64,000 nucleotides of DNA from Lachnospiraceae bacterium AM48-27BH (GTDB taxonomy: Bacteria > Bacillota > Clostridia > Lachnospirales > Lachnospiraceae): NCBI GenBank assembly GCA_003478355.1, contig QUFC01000006.1, positions 62,001 to 126,000 of the forward strand, read 5' to 3'. Of this stretch, positions 55,830-64,000 are shown one piece after another. The notes under the pieces are model-generated. The model was not told the origin of the DNA, did no database searches, and saw nothing but the letters and a program-made list of their open reading frames with translations. A program made the translations under genes and the position numbers. Position 1 is the first letter of the stretch. The number at the start of each line of letters is the position of its first letter.

Positions 55830-56048
55830 ATGTTGAGTTTAAGGAATCTTGCAGCACATCAAATCATATCCGTAACAGGTATTACAATTCAATCACAGAC
55901 AGGTTATACTGGAAAGCAGATTATGGAAATGCTGAAAAAAACATTTGCATTTGCAGAAATGGGAATCAAGAAAGAGTATTGGGACTCTTATGATGATATG
56001 AATACAGTGATTGTTCGGCAAATGGACAAAATGTATGATGAATGTTAA
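55830..56048 (+). pseudogene. HEPN-like C-terminal fragment (possibly Csm6/Card1-type)
   Basis: Seventy-two residues beginning MLSLRNLAAHQIISVT and ending SYDDMNTVIVRQMDKMYDEC. RNLAAH fits the R-x4-H ribonuclease motif of HEPN domains, and the pattern of conserved residues after it resembles the C-terminal end of CRISPR type III ancillary RNases. No ribosome site precedes the ATG and no N-terminal domain is present, so it looks like a truncated remnant. The family assignment is tentative. Confidence 0.45.
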
Positions 56049-56065
56049 TTTCATAACACAAAACA

Positions 56066-56107
56066 GTAAAAGAGCCCGCCTCTCCATACAAATGGAGAGA
56101 CGGGCTT
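56066..56107 (-). terminator. Terminator of luxS (minus strand)
   Basis: On the minus strand AGCCCG.CTCTCCAT pairs around TTGT, followed by CTCTTTTAC. Strong 14-bp stem at 56073-56106. Confidence 0.85.
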
Positions 56108-56123
56108 CTATGTTTGGGGTATT

Positions 56124-56603
56124 TTATTCCGGATATACCAACCGTTCTTCACTGATATGATCCAGCACTTCATCCACATACTTCTTCGCCAGATATTTTG
56201 CCATGTTCAGGTTCATATCCAGGTAGTTGCCGCAGTCCTTCGCGGCAGCGCCAGGAACTTCTCCTTCAAAATCCCGGATAAAGGTAAACATGCCTTTCAC
56301 CAGCGGGATAATGTCCTTGGACTCGTAATCTCCAGCCAGAAGCAGATAGAATCCTGTCCGGCATCCCATCGGGCCAAAGTAAAGGACATGATCCTTCATG
56401 GTCGGATGGTTACGCAGATAGGTAGCGCCTAAGTGCTCAATGGTATGTATTTCAGCTGTATTCATCACCGGCTCATAATTAGGCCGTGTCATGCGGATGT
56501 CGAAGGTGGTGATCACCGAATCTCCCGCATGGTCTTTTCTGGACACATAAAGACCGGGAAGAAGCTTTAAGTGATCAATGGTAAAGCTGGTAATTTTTTC
56601 CAT
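56124..56603 (-). CDS. luxS: S-ribosylhomocysteine lyase
   Basis: 159 residues, full length. Converts S-ribosylhomocysteine to homocysteine and DPD, the precursor of AI-2. The metal ligands His53 and His57 in HTIEH and Cys124 in AAKDCGNY, with catalytic Cys81 in GPMGCRTGFY and Glu56, are all present. Downstream of transaldolase on the same strand with a 6-bp gap, so probably one transcript. Confidence 0.97.
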   Translation of the reverse strand: MEKITSFTIDHLKLLPGLYVSRKDHAGDSVITTFDIRMTRPNYEPVMNTAEIHTIEHLGATYLRNHPTMKDHVLYFGPMGCRTGFYLLLAGDYESKDIIPLVKGMFTFIRDFEGEVPGAAAKDCGNYLDMNLNMAKYLAKKYVDEVLDHISEERLVYPE

Positions 56604-56609
56604 ATATGA

Positions 56610-57262
56610 TTAGTCTCCAAATACTTTTCTATAATCTTCTTTAAATTTTTCAATACCGGCGTCGGTTAATGGATGTTTGGTCATCTGCATCAGAACCTTA
56701 AATGGAACGGTTGCGATGTCAGCGCCTGCCTTTGCACAGTCTACGACATGGATCGGGTTACGGACGCTGGCTGCGATGATCTGGGTCTGGATGTCATGCA
56801 TCTGATAGATCTCCATGATGTCGTTGATCAGGTCGATACCTGGCATGGAGATATCATCCAGACGACCAAGGAATGGGGATACATAAGTCGCGCCGGCCCG
56901 TGCTGCAAGTAATGCCTGTCCGGCAGAAAATACCAGTGTTACGTTGGTTTTGATGCCCTCAGCAGTTAAGGTCTTTACTGCCTTTAAGCCCTCAGGAGTC
57001 ATCGGGATCTTTACAACCATGTTGGATGGATGGCTGCGATCTCCCGGCCTTCCTTTACCATGTCTTCAGCCTGGGTGGTAGTAGCCTTTACTTCACCGCT
57101 GATTGGTCCGTCAACGATAGAAGAGATCTCTTTGATGACTTCTTTGAAATCCCGGCCTTCCTTTGCGATCAGAGATGGGTTGGTAGTGACACCACAGATA
57201 ATGCCCATATCGTTCGCCTGTCTGATCTCATCTACATTTGCTGTATCAATAAAAAATCTCAT
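56610..57262 (-). CDS. Transaldolase / fructose-6-phosphate aldolase type, frameshifted at 57022
   Basis: 217 residues when joined, the normal length of the short transaldolase group. The N-terminal piece ([36 protein letters not shown]) runs into HPTWL and a stop; one more T in the plus-strand TT at 57022-57023 restores [21 protein letters not shown] with the Schiff-base Lys in VVKIPMT. The remaining part ([41 protein letters not shown]) is intact. Exchanges C3 units in the non-oxidative pentose-phosphate pathway, or acts as an aldolase; the two cannot be separated here. GGAGGG lies before the ATG. Confidence 0.92.
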
Positions 57263-57305
57263 GACAAAAAACCCTCCTTAAGAAAATGAATTTGTCGCTA
57301 GCCCT

Positions 57306-57334
57306 ATTCTAATATAATTTCCGGTAAATCTCAA
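57306..57334 (-). promoter_or_regulatory. Promoter of the transaldolase-luxS unit
   Basis: On the minus strand TTGAGA (57334-57329), 17-bp spacer, TAGAAT (57311-57306), 44 bp before the start codon. Confidence 0.6.
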
Positions 57335-57364
57335 GCACCTGTTCCCTGGATAACGGAACAAAGT

Positions 57365-57444
57365 TATTGAGCGTTACTGTACATGGATAGGCATTTTCTG
57401 AACTGAAAATGCCGTATGATACAGTGGTGGTAACAGATTTTGCC
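57365..57444. repeat. 80-bp direct repeat, copy 1
   Basis: Begins TATTGAGCGTTACTGTAC and ends AACAGATTTTGCC, with an internal hairpin GGCATTTTC/GAAAATGCC. Identical to 57505-57584 except one base. Between the copies are hairpins TTTGCCGAT/ATCGGCAAA and GTTGCTGTT/AACAGCAAC. No gene is supported in 57263-57720; the short frames that cross the repeat are not convincing. Confidence 0.85.
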
Positions 57445-57504
57445 GATTTAGAATGCGAAGCATCGGCAAATCCGTTGCTGTTTGCGCAACGCGTGAACAG
57501 CAAC

Positions 57505-57584
57505 TATTGAGCGTTACTGTACATGGGTAGGCATTTTCTGAACTGAAAATGCCGTATGATACAGTGGTGGTAACAGATTTTGCC
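57505..57584. repeat. 80-bp direct repeat, copy 2
   Basis: Second copy, offset exactly 140 bp from the first, one mismatch (ATGGGT against ATGGAT). A third, partial copy of the right-hand 22 bp lies at 61594-61615. Confidence 0.85.
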
Positions 57585-57720
57585 AATCAGATCACCCAAA
57601 GACTGATGAAAAAAATCCCCCCCTTCTTGTAAAGTTGCAGCCAGATGATATAATCGAATAGAACTATTTTACCATACTTTGAAAAATGGGTCAAAAGAAT
57701 CTGAGTGGGAGGAAGAGGCA

Positions 57721-58755
57721 ATGGATATGAATTATGTAGTTTCATTTTTGGAGAAAATCGTCAATATCCCAAGTCCGAGCGGATATACGAAGAAAGTCAT
57801 GAAAGTGGTAGAGAAAGAGGCAAAGGGCTTCGGATATGAGGCAGAGTACAGCCGGAAAGGCGGACTGATCATCACGGTTCCCGGTAAAACAGAGCATTGC
57901 CTGGGAATTTCGGCCCATGTGGATACCTTAGGAGCAATGGTGCGTTCGGTTACCTCCGAAGGAAAGTTAAAATTAATTTCTGTTGGCGGATTTACCATGG
58001 AAAGTATCGAGGGTATGTACTGTAAGGTGCACACCAGGACCGGAAAAACCTATACGGGAACGATTCTGACCACTTCCCCGTCCGTTCATGTGCAGGATGA
58101 TGCCAGAACCCTGGAGCGCAAGGAGAAGCATATGGAGGTGCGTCTGGATGAGGTGGTCCATAACGCTAAGGACGTGGCAGAATTGGAGATTGGGACTGGT
58201 GATTTTATCAGCTTTGATCCAATGTTTGTGTATACAGAAAGTGGCTTTATCAAATCCCGTCATCTGGATGACAAGGCATCTGTAGCGGTACTGATGGGTG
58301 TGTTAAAGGACATGGCAGAGCAGAAATTTGTACCGGAAATGACAGTGAAGCTGCTGATCAGCAATTTCGAGGAAGTGGGCTTTGGCGCAAGCTGGGTTCC
58401 GGAGGATGTGGAAGAGCTGCTGGCAGTGGACATGGGCTGTGTTGGTGACGACCTGGCAGGAAATGAATTTGAAGTCAGCATCTGCGCTAAGGACGGCGGT
58501 GTACCGTATGATTATGACATGACGAATAAGCTGATCCAGATTGCGAAAGAGCGGAAGCTGGGGTATGTAGTAGATGTATTCCCACATTATGGATCGGATG
58601 TCGGGGCAGCGTTAAAGGGAGGCAATAACATCCGCGGCGCACTGATCGGACAGGGCGTGCATGCGTCCCATGGAACAGAGAGAACCCATGTGGAGGGATT
58701 AAAGCAGACGCTGCTTCTGGTTGAAGGTTATATTGGAATGGAGAAAGCCGAGTAA
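57721..58755 (+). CDS. M42-family metallopeptidase
   Basis: 344 residues from ATG 57721, which has GGGAGGAAGAGG upstream; the open frame extends further back without a good site. Metal-site motifs ISAHVDTLGAMV (His), LDDKASVAVLMG (Asp bridging), SNFEEVGFGAS (catalytic Glu-Glu), AVDMGCVG and a C-terminal HASHGTERTH. These tetrahedral aminopeptidases digest short peptides in the cytosol and were sometimes annotated as endoglucanases. Confidence 0.92.
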   Translation: MDMNYVVSFLEKIVNIPSPSGYTKKVMKVVEKEAKGFGYEAEYSRKGGLIITVPGKTEHCLGISAHVDTLGAMVRSVTSEGKLKLISVGGFTMESIEGMYCKVHTRTGKTYTGTILTTSPSVHVQDDARTLERKEKHMEVRLDEVVHNAKDVAELEIGTGDFISFDPMFVYTESGFIKSRHLDDKASVAVLMGVLKDMAEQKFVPEMTVKLLISNFEEVGFGASWVPEDVEELLAVDMGCVGDDLAGNEFEVSICAKDGGVPYDYDMTNKLIQIAKERKLGYVVDVFPHYGSDVGAALKGGNNIRGALIGQGVHASHGTERTHVEGLKQTLLLVEGYIGMEKAE

Positions 58756-58854
58756 TAAGATGAAGATGTAAATTGGATTTTAGTCTGGACGAAAAATGCA
58801 TGATTTTCTTTTAGCAGGCATAGATATAAAGGGAAAAAGCATGGAGCGTCTGGC

Positions 58855-61598
58855 ATGAAGGAATGGTATCGGTGTTCTGCGGATGAGGTGTTAAGAGAGC
58901 TTGGCACTTCATCTGCCGGTCTGAACCGGAAAGAGGTGATCCGGCGCAGGAGGCAGTTTGGAGAGAACCGGGTGACAGAAAGCCGGAAAGATCCGCCCTG
59001 GAAAATCTTTTTTAAACAATATCAGGATCTTCTGGTGATGATCCTTCTGGCTGCTGCAGTGATCTCTTTTCTTACAGACAATGGAGAAAGTACCCTGGTG
59101 ATCTTTCTGGTGGTGACCATGAACGCAGCCCTGGGGACGGCGCAGCAGGTCAAGGCCAGAAAGTCTCTGGAGAGCCTGAAACGGCTGTCAGCGCCCCGTG
59201 CGGCAGTGATCCGGGAAGGACGCCGACAGCAGATCGAAGCCTGGGAGGCAGTGCCGGGGGATATCCTTTTGCTGGAGGCGGGAGATCTGGCTGCGGCAGA
59301 TGCAAGAATCGTGGAATGTGCTTCCCTGCAGGTCAATGAAAGTTCGCTGACGGGAGAATCAGGGGCTGTTTTTAAACGTCAGGAGCCTTGCGTCCGGGAA
59401 ATGCCGTTGGCGGAGCGCAGCTGCATGATCTACAGTGGTTCTCTGGTAACGGGAGGCCGTGGGATGGCGGTTGTGACCGCGACAGGCATGGAGACAGAGA
59501 TCGGCCATATTGCGGACATGATGAATGACGCAGGAGAGAAAAAAACACCTCTCCAGATCAGCCTGGATCAATTTGGAAGCCGCCTGGCAGCAGCAATTCT
59601 GGTTGTCTGTCTGGCGGTCTTTTTTTTAAGCATTTACCGTGGCATGGCTGTATTAGATGCCTGATGTTTGCCGTAGCGCTGGCGGTGGCGGCGATCCCCG
59701 AGGCTCTTGGCTCCATCGTTACCATCGTCCAGGCCATGGGTACCCAGAAAATGGCCCGGGAACATGCCATTATCAAGGATTTAAAGGCGGTGGAAAGTCT
59801 GGGCTGTGTGTCTGTGATCTGTACGGACAAAACCGGGACATTGACCCAGAACCGGATGCATGTGGAAGAACTGGGACTGGTGGAAAATGGCAAGTTCCAA
59901 TGGGTGAAAGAGGCACATCTGACTGCCCACCGGGGACGGCGGCAGCGGGAAACAGCGAAACAGCTGCTGCGCGGGTGTATGCTGGCGGGAAATGTGGCGG
60001 TTCTGGACAGCAAGAAACCACTGGATCAGAAGCCTGCGGTCTGCGGTGATGCGATGGAGGTGGCGTTGGCAGAGGCGTATGTTTCCCTTGGCTTTACAGA
60101 GGAAAAACAGAAGCAGGAAACCAGCCGGTTAAAAGAATTTCCGTTTGATTCTGTCGGAAAGTCCATGAGTGTGATATATCGGAAAAACCAGGAAATCTTC
60201 TTATATATGAAGGGGGCGCCGGAAGTGGTGCTGGGCAGATGTACAAAGTGGTGGTGCGGAGTGGAGCGGCGCACCGGCTCAGAAACGGCTCAGACAGAAC
60301 TCACAGCAGTTTTAACAGAAACAGAACGAAAACAGATTCGGGAACTGGTTTCTGAAGCTGGTTTAAGGGGGCGGCGTGTGATCATGGCAGCTTACCGGCG
60401 GCTTCCCACCGGCTGGGAGCAGCTGGAACGGAAAAAGGTGGAAAAGGATCTGATTTTCCTTGGTATGGCAGCCATGACAGATCCTCTCCGCCCAGAAACA
60501 AAGGAAGCCGTAAAAGAGACCAGGGAGGCGGGGATTTTCCCGGTCATGATCACGGGAGACCACATCGAGACAGCCATGGCTATCGGAGAACAGGCGGGGA
60601 TCCGTACACCTGGGGATCTGGCTCTTTCCGGGGCTCAGCTGGACCAGATGGGAGAAGAAGAGCTGGACCAGAAATTAGAGCGGATCAGCGTCTATGCCAG
60701 AGTATCCCCGGAGCATAAGCTGCGGATCGTCAAAGCATGGCAGAGAAAAGGAAGGATCACTGCCATGACCGGAGATGGCGTCAATGATGCCCCGGCTTTG
60801 AAACAGGCGGATATCGGTATTGCCATGGGCAAAGGCGGAACGGAGGTTTCCAAGGAAGCCTCTGCCATGATCCTGGCGGATGATAATTTTGCCACCATCA
60901 TAAAGGCGGTTGCCAATGGCAGAAATGTTTACCGGAACATCTTAAATGCCATTCAGTTTTTGATGTCCGGCAATATGGCGGGTATCTTGTGTGTACTGTA
61001 TACAACTCTAAGAAATCTGCCAACACCATTTGCACCGGTCCATCTGCTTTTTATGAATCTGGTGACCGATTCTCTTCCAGCCCTGGCGATTGGCATGGAA
61101 CCGCCGGAGGAAGGGCTTTTGAAGAGACCGCCGAGAGATACGAAACGGGGGATTCTGACAGGAACTTTCCTAAAAGAGATCACGATCCAGGGATTTCTCA
61201 TTGCAGTCTGTACCATGACGGCGTATTTAGCCGGATTATATGGATGGCCGGAATGTATGGCGGGAAATGTGACTGGAAATGTGGCGGGAAATGTGACTGG
61301 TTCCAGTGCTGTAGCGGCGACCATGGCATTTTCTACCTTAACATTGGCCCGCTTATTCCATGGCTTTACCTGCCGCAGTCACCGGAGTCTTTTCAAAATC
61401 GGCATTTTCAGTAATTTGTACACGGTCATGGCATTTGAAGCGGGCATTGTCCTTCTGGCAGCAGTACTGTTTGTGCCGGGACTCCAGCGGGTATTTATGG
61501 CAGCAGATATGTCAGTGGAGCAGTTTTGCCTGGTAGTGGGCCTTTCCTTTACTCCGACGGCTCTGATCCAGATGGGAAAAATGCTGAAGCATTTATGA
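58855..61598 (+). CDS. P-type cation-transporting ATPase (PMA1/SERCA-like), frameshifted at 59660
   Basis: About 914 residues after repair. The frame 58855-59664 ends GMAVLDA; one more C at 59660-59661 continues it as LDALMFAVALAVAAIPEAL. Domains: N-terminal cation-ATPase domain, TGES in the actuator (LTGESGAVFK), phosphorylation site CTDKTGTLTQ, KGAPEVVLG in the nucleotide domain, TGDGVNDAPALKQADIG, and C-terminal membrane helices. The M4 motif is PEALG rather than the PEGLP of SERCA. A short luminal loop has the tandem GNVTGNVAGNVTG from a 24-bp DNA repeat (61259-61300). Likely exports calcium or a similar cation. Confidence 0.9.
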
Positions 61599-61615
61599 TA
61601 CAGTGGTGGTAACAG
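61594..61615. repeat. Partial third copy of the 80-bp repeat (22 bp)
   Basis: The 22 bp starting at the ATPase stop region match the right-hand part of the duplicated element (TATGATACAGTGG...GGTAACAG) exactly, then diverge. Confidence 0.7.
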
Positions 61616-61658
61616 CAACGTGGTCACCGAAACTCTCCGAGGCAGTTTTGATTTGCGA

Positions 61659-61687
61659 TTGCTATTCGGTAGGGTAAACAGTATAAT
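61659..61687 (+). promoter_or_regulatory. Promoter of the FAH-family/TetR unit
   Basis: TTGCTA (61659-61664), 17-bp spacer, TATAAT (61682-61687). Leader of about 110 nt that contains hairpin-repeat copy 2. Confidence 0.7.
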
Positions 61688-61695
61688 AAAGTAAA

Positions 61696-61716
61696 TGAAG
61701 GTACTGAACAGTTACA
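61696..61716. repeat. Short hairpin repeat, copy 2 (inverted relative to copy 1)
   Basis: 21 nt identical to the reverse complement of 42490-42510 (core GAAGGTACTGAACAGTTAC). It lies in the transcribed leader of the downstream gene. Confidence 0.6.
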
Positions 61717-61803
61717 TAACAGGAGTTAATTGTAAGCAGATGTATCCGCAGGATCAGGCTCGAATGTTCACAGGAGTGAAAAAACGCAAAGGAGGAGTAT
61801 GAC

Positions 61804-62700
61804 ATGAAAATTGTTACATATGAAGTGGAAAATAAGACAAAGCTTGGCATTTTCAGCGCAGATGGACAATGGGTTTATCCGTTGGAATGCTTTGGCATAG
61901 AGTATCAGGAGATGCAGGAAGCCATCGCGGAGATGAGCGATTCCGAGATCCAGCTTTTAAACCACATGAGTAAAAAAGACCCTTATGAGACCCCGGGCGC
62001 AGCCCGGATCGAGGAAGTGAAGATCCTTGCTCCGATCTTAAGACCGAAGCAGGATGTGATCTGCCTGGGTATCAACTATATGGCCCATGCAGAGGAATCT
62101 GCCCGTTATAAGAAAGAGGCATTTGGCGGTGAACGTCCGTATGCTATTTATTTCTCCAAACGTGTCAATCAGGCGGTTGGTGACAAAGAGGGTATCCCGA
62201 GACATGCAAACCTGGTGGAGCGTCTGGATTATGAGTCTGAGCTGGCTGTGATCATCCGCAAGGACGCTTACTGTGTATCAGAGAAAGACGCAAAGAACTA
62301 TATTTTCGGTTACACCGTGATCAATGATGTCAGTGCCAGAGATGTACAGACCCGTCATCAGCAGTGGTATTTCGGCAAAAGTCTGGATGGATTTCTGCCA
62401 ATGGGACCATGTATTGTGTCTGCGGATGAGATCGCGTACCCGCCGAAGCTGCCGATCCGCTCTTATGTGAATGGTGAGCTGCGCCAGAACAGCAACACCG
62501 AGCTTCTGATCTTTGACATTGACCATGTGATCAGCGAGTTATCCCAGGGTATGACACTTCAGGCCGGAACGATCATCGCAATGGGAACTCCTGCAGGAGT
62601 CGGTATGGGATTTGAGCCTCCAAAATTCTTAAAAACCGGTGATGTGGTGACCTGTGAGATTGAAGGAATCGGACGGATCACCAATCCGATCGTGGAGTGA
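61804..62700 (+). CDS. Fumarylacetoacetate hydrolase (FAH) family protein
   Basis: 298 residues. The C-terminal FAH domain has the metal Glu/Asp set in RLDYESELAVII, the GYTVINDVSARDVQ motif, GKSLDGFLPMGPCI and GTPAGVGMG. Members are acylpyruvate hydrolases, oxaloacetate decarboxylases or hydratase/isomerases of ring-cleavage pathways. No aromatic pathway genes are nearby, so a cytosolic acylpyruvase or oxaloacetate decarboxylase role is more likely. AAAGGAGG precedes the ATG; the next gene starts within 5 bp. Confidence 0.9.
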   Translation: MKIVTYEVENKTKLGIFSADGQWVYPLECFGIEYQEMQEAIAEMSDSEIQLLNHMSKKDPYETPGAARIEEVKILAPILRPKQDVICLGINYMAHAEESARYKKEAFGGERPYAIYFSKRVNQAVGDKEGIPRHANLVERLDYESELAVIIRKDAYCVSEKDAKNYIFGYTVINDVSARDVQTRHQQWYFGKSLDGFLPMGPCIVSADEIAYPPKLPIRSYVNGELRQNSNTELLIFDIDHVISELSQGMTLQAGTIIAMGTPAGVGMGFEPPKFLKTGDVVTCEIEGIGRITNPIVE

Positions 62701-62705
62701 TTGCT

Positions 62706-63293
62706 ATGGCAAAGAAGAATTCCAGAGCGACCAGGGCCAAGATCGTAAGCGCCGCTTGGAAGCTGTTTTACGAGCAGGGATATGAGGATACCACGGTGGA
62801 GGAGATCATCGAGGTATCCCAGACCTCCAAGGGCTCTTTTTACCACTATTTTGATGGAAAGGATGCTCTGTTAAGTACTTTAAGCAGTCTTTTTGATGAG
62901 AAATATGAAGAACTGATGGAGACCCTGGATCCGGAGATGAACGCCATGGATCAGCTGCTGTATTTAAACAGTGAGCTGTTTGGCATGATCGAGAACAGCA
63001 TTTCCCTGGATCTGCTGGCAAGACTGCTGTCTACTCAGCTGACCACCAGTGGAGAGAAACATCTGCTGGATCACAACCGCATCTATTATAAGCTCCTCCG
63101 CCGGATTATCGCCAGGGGGCAGGAGAAGGGGGAACTGGACAGCAAAAGCAGCGTCAGCGAGATGGTGAAGCTATATGCCCTGGCAGAGCGTGCGCTGATG
63201 TATGACTGGTGTCTGTGCGGTGGCGAATATTCCCTGCGGAAATACAGCGCAGATATTATGTCCGGTTTTTTAAGCAGTTTTCTTCCGAAATAG
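62706..63293 (+). CDS. TetR-family transcriptional regulator
   Basis: 195 residues. N-terminal HTH KIVSAAWKLFYEQGYEDTTVEEIIEVSQTSKGSFYHYFDGKDALL, followed by a helical ligand domain without close relatives I can name. ATG 62706 has GGAG 8 bp upstream within the stop region of the FAH gene. Probably represses its own operon or the symporter downstream. Confidence 0.9.
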   Translation: MAKKNSRATRAKIVSAAWKLFYEQGYEDTTVEEIIEVSQTSKGSFYHYFDGKDALLSTLSSLFDEKYEELMETLDPEMNAMDQLLYLNSELFGMIENSISLDLLARLLSTQLTTSGEKHLLDHNRIYYKLLRRIIARGQEKGELDSKSSVSEMVKLYALAERALMYDWCLCGGEYSLRKYSADIMSGFLSSFLPK

Positions 63294-63434
63294 AGTGCAC
63301 ATAATCTGCAGCTGAATGACCGCGTCGGGAACACAGAAGGTGCTGTGAGAAGCCGGAGAAAAGCCAAGTTTCGTCAAAAAAAAACAAAAAGAATGTTTTA
63401 CGTTTGAATAATATTTTTAAGAATCGTCTAGTCT

Positions 63435-63470
63435 AAAATCCTTGTATTTCATAATAATACAAGGATTTTT
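63435..63470 (+). terminator. Terminator between TetR gene and symporter
   Basis: AAAATCCTTGTAT pairs with ATACAAGGATTTTT; with A-runs and T-runs on both sides it could act in both directions. The stretch 63294-63434 shows nothing else. Confidence 0.8.
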
Positions 63471-63511
63471 CTTTAAAATCGTACAGGATTCAGTCTGCAC
63501 ACCGTTCTGTA

Positions 63512-63540
63512 TTGCGTTCTATAAAAAACAGTGCTATAAT
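63512..63540 (+). promoter_or_regulatory. Promoter of the symporter gene
   Basis: TTGCGT (63512-63517), 17-bp spacer, extended -10 TGCTATAAT (TATAAT 63535-63540). Confidence 0.75.
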
Positions 63541-63573
63541 CGCCCCATTCGAACGAAATAGGAGGGCATGAGT

Positions 63574-64000
63574 ATGGCATCTATAGGAATTCTGATCGCG
63601 ATCATCGTCTATCTGGTGATGATGGTGTATGTGGGATTTTATTTTAGCAAAGGGGAAGGCAAGGAAGATTCAACGGACCATTTTTATCTTGGTGGAAGAC
63701 AGCTGGGACCGTTCGTGACGGCTATGAGTGCAGAGGCATCGGACATGAGCAGCTGGCTGCTGATGGGACTTCCTGGAGTGGCTTATCTGACCGGTATTTC
63801 TGACGCTGGCTGGACAGCCATCGGCCTGGCAGTGGGAACCTATTTAAACTGGCTGATCGTGGCGAAACGGATCCGCCGCTATTCCATCGCCTGTGATGCG
63901 ATCACGATCCCGGATTTCTTTTCCAAACGGTATCATGATAAGAAGAATATCCTGATGTGCATTGCGGCGATCACGATCCTGATTTTCTTTATTCCGTATA
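63574..64000 (+). CDS. putP: Sodium:solute symporter, PutP-like (3' partial)
   Basis: The first 142 residues, cut by the window end. MASIGILIAIIVYLVMMVYVG is TM1, then FYFSKGEGKEDSTDHFYLGGRQLGP and VTAMSAEASDMSSWLLMGLPG, the LeuT-fold sodium/proline symporter signature with SAEASDMSSWL. ATG 63574 is chosen because GGAGG ends 8 bp before it; ATG 63568 overlaps this spacing. Confidence 0.88.
   Translation, partial: MASIGILIAIIVYLVMMVYVGFYFSKGEGKEDSTDHFYLGGRQLGPFVTAMSAEASDMSSWLLMGLPGVAYLTGISDAGWTAIGLAVGTYLNWLIVAKRIRRYSIACDAITIPDFFSKRYHDKKNILMCIAAITILIFFIPY

Noticed and set aside
53368..56060. CRISPR array near the HEPN-like fragment
   Set aside because: No regularly spaced direct repeats are present in this region or anywhere in the window.
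57309..57503. Minus-strand open frame of 64 codons ending with LSREQVLEIYRKLY
   Set aside because: It crosses the 80-bp repeat and the transaldolase promoter, has no ribosome site, and the frame is recreated by the second repeat copy. It is probably repeat-derived.
57365..57584. Two-spacer CRISPR made of the 80-bp repeats
   Set aside because: Repeat units are too long, there are only two, the intervening 60 bp has its own hairpins, and no cas genes are present.

Overview
The window looks like a gut-type, endospore-forming Firmicute, most likely Lachnospiraceae. The reasons are strong AGGAGG-type ribosome sites, a spoIIID gene, many carbohydrate ABC importers, YesM/YesN/YesS-like regulators, DUF819 and SLC13-type transporters, and rho-independent terminators. 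Base composition is moderate. No rRNA, tRNA or CRISPR array was seen. An important caveat is that seven genes are broken by single-base deletions (eight in all), each repaired by adding one base to a short homopolymer. These look like assembly or sequencing errors, so I annotate those genes at full length and give the break point.

Layout. 1-860: C-terminal end of a molybdopterin oxidoreductase. 1081-8649: alpha-glucan (malto/isomalto-oligosaccharide) locus with a GH13 alpha-glucosidase, a binding protein and two permeases, MalQ and a LacI regulator. A promoter with tandem operator-like repeats precedes the binding protein. 8888-10675: iadA, acyP, spoIIID. 10709-21183: two parallel cassettes, each with a LysR regulator, a metal-dependent hydrolase and an SLC13-type permease, and each associated with a highly structured non-coding repeat. 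They are interleaved with a TPM protein, LemA and a Gly-rich small membrane protein, followed by a DUF819 transporter.

21362-32840: a polysaccharide-utilisation locus resembling the Bacillus yes genes: YesM-type kinase, YesN-type regulator, ABC importer, carboxylesterase, an 838-residue protein that I cannot assign, and a GH105 unsaturated glycuronyl hydrolase. 33013-38787: exonuclease III, an ABC-F ATPase, a GlgX-like GH13 protein that has lost most catalytic residues, and UDP-galactopyranose mutase. 38913-44431: BMP-type (nucleoside-like) ABC transporter with an embedded stand-alone MgsA/RarA C-terminal-domain protein. 44648-53367: a second glycan locus with a YesS-like membrane AraC regulator, an LplABC-like importer, a Cys-type sulfatase and a Gfo/Idh/MocA oxidoreductase.

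53607-56048: a small scar region with a disrupted Rpn-family nuclease gene, a TnpB-only IS200/IS605-type element with a non-canonical RuvC-II site, and a HEPN-like C-terminal fragment. 56124-64000: luxS and transaldolase (minus strand), an 80-bp duplicated repeat, M42 peptidase, P-type cation ATPase, FAH-family hydrolase, TetR regulator, and the start of a PutP-type symporter cut by the window end.

The best candidates for new biology are the 838-residue protein in the esterase/GH105 locus, the catalytically degenerate GH13 protein, the variant TnpB with its scarred target, and the structured repeats that accompany the twin LysR cassettes.
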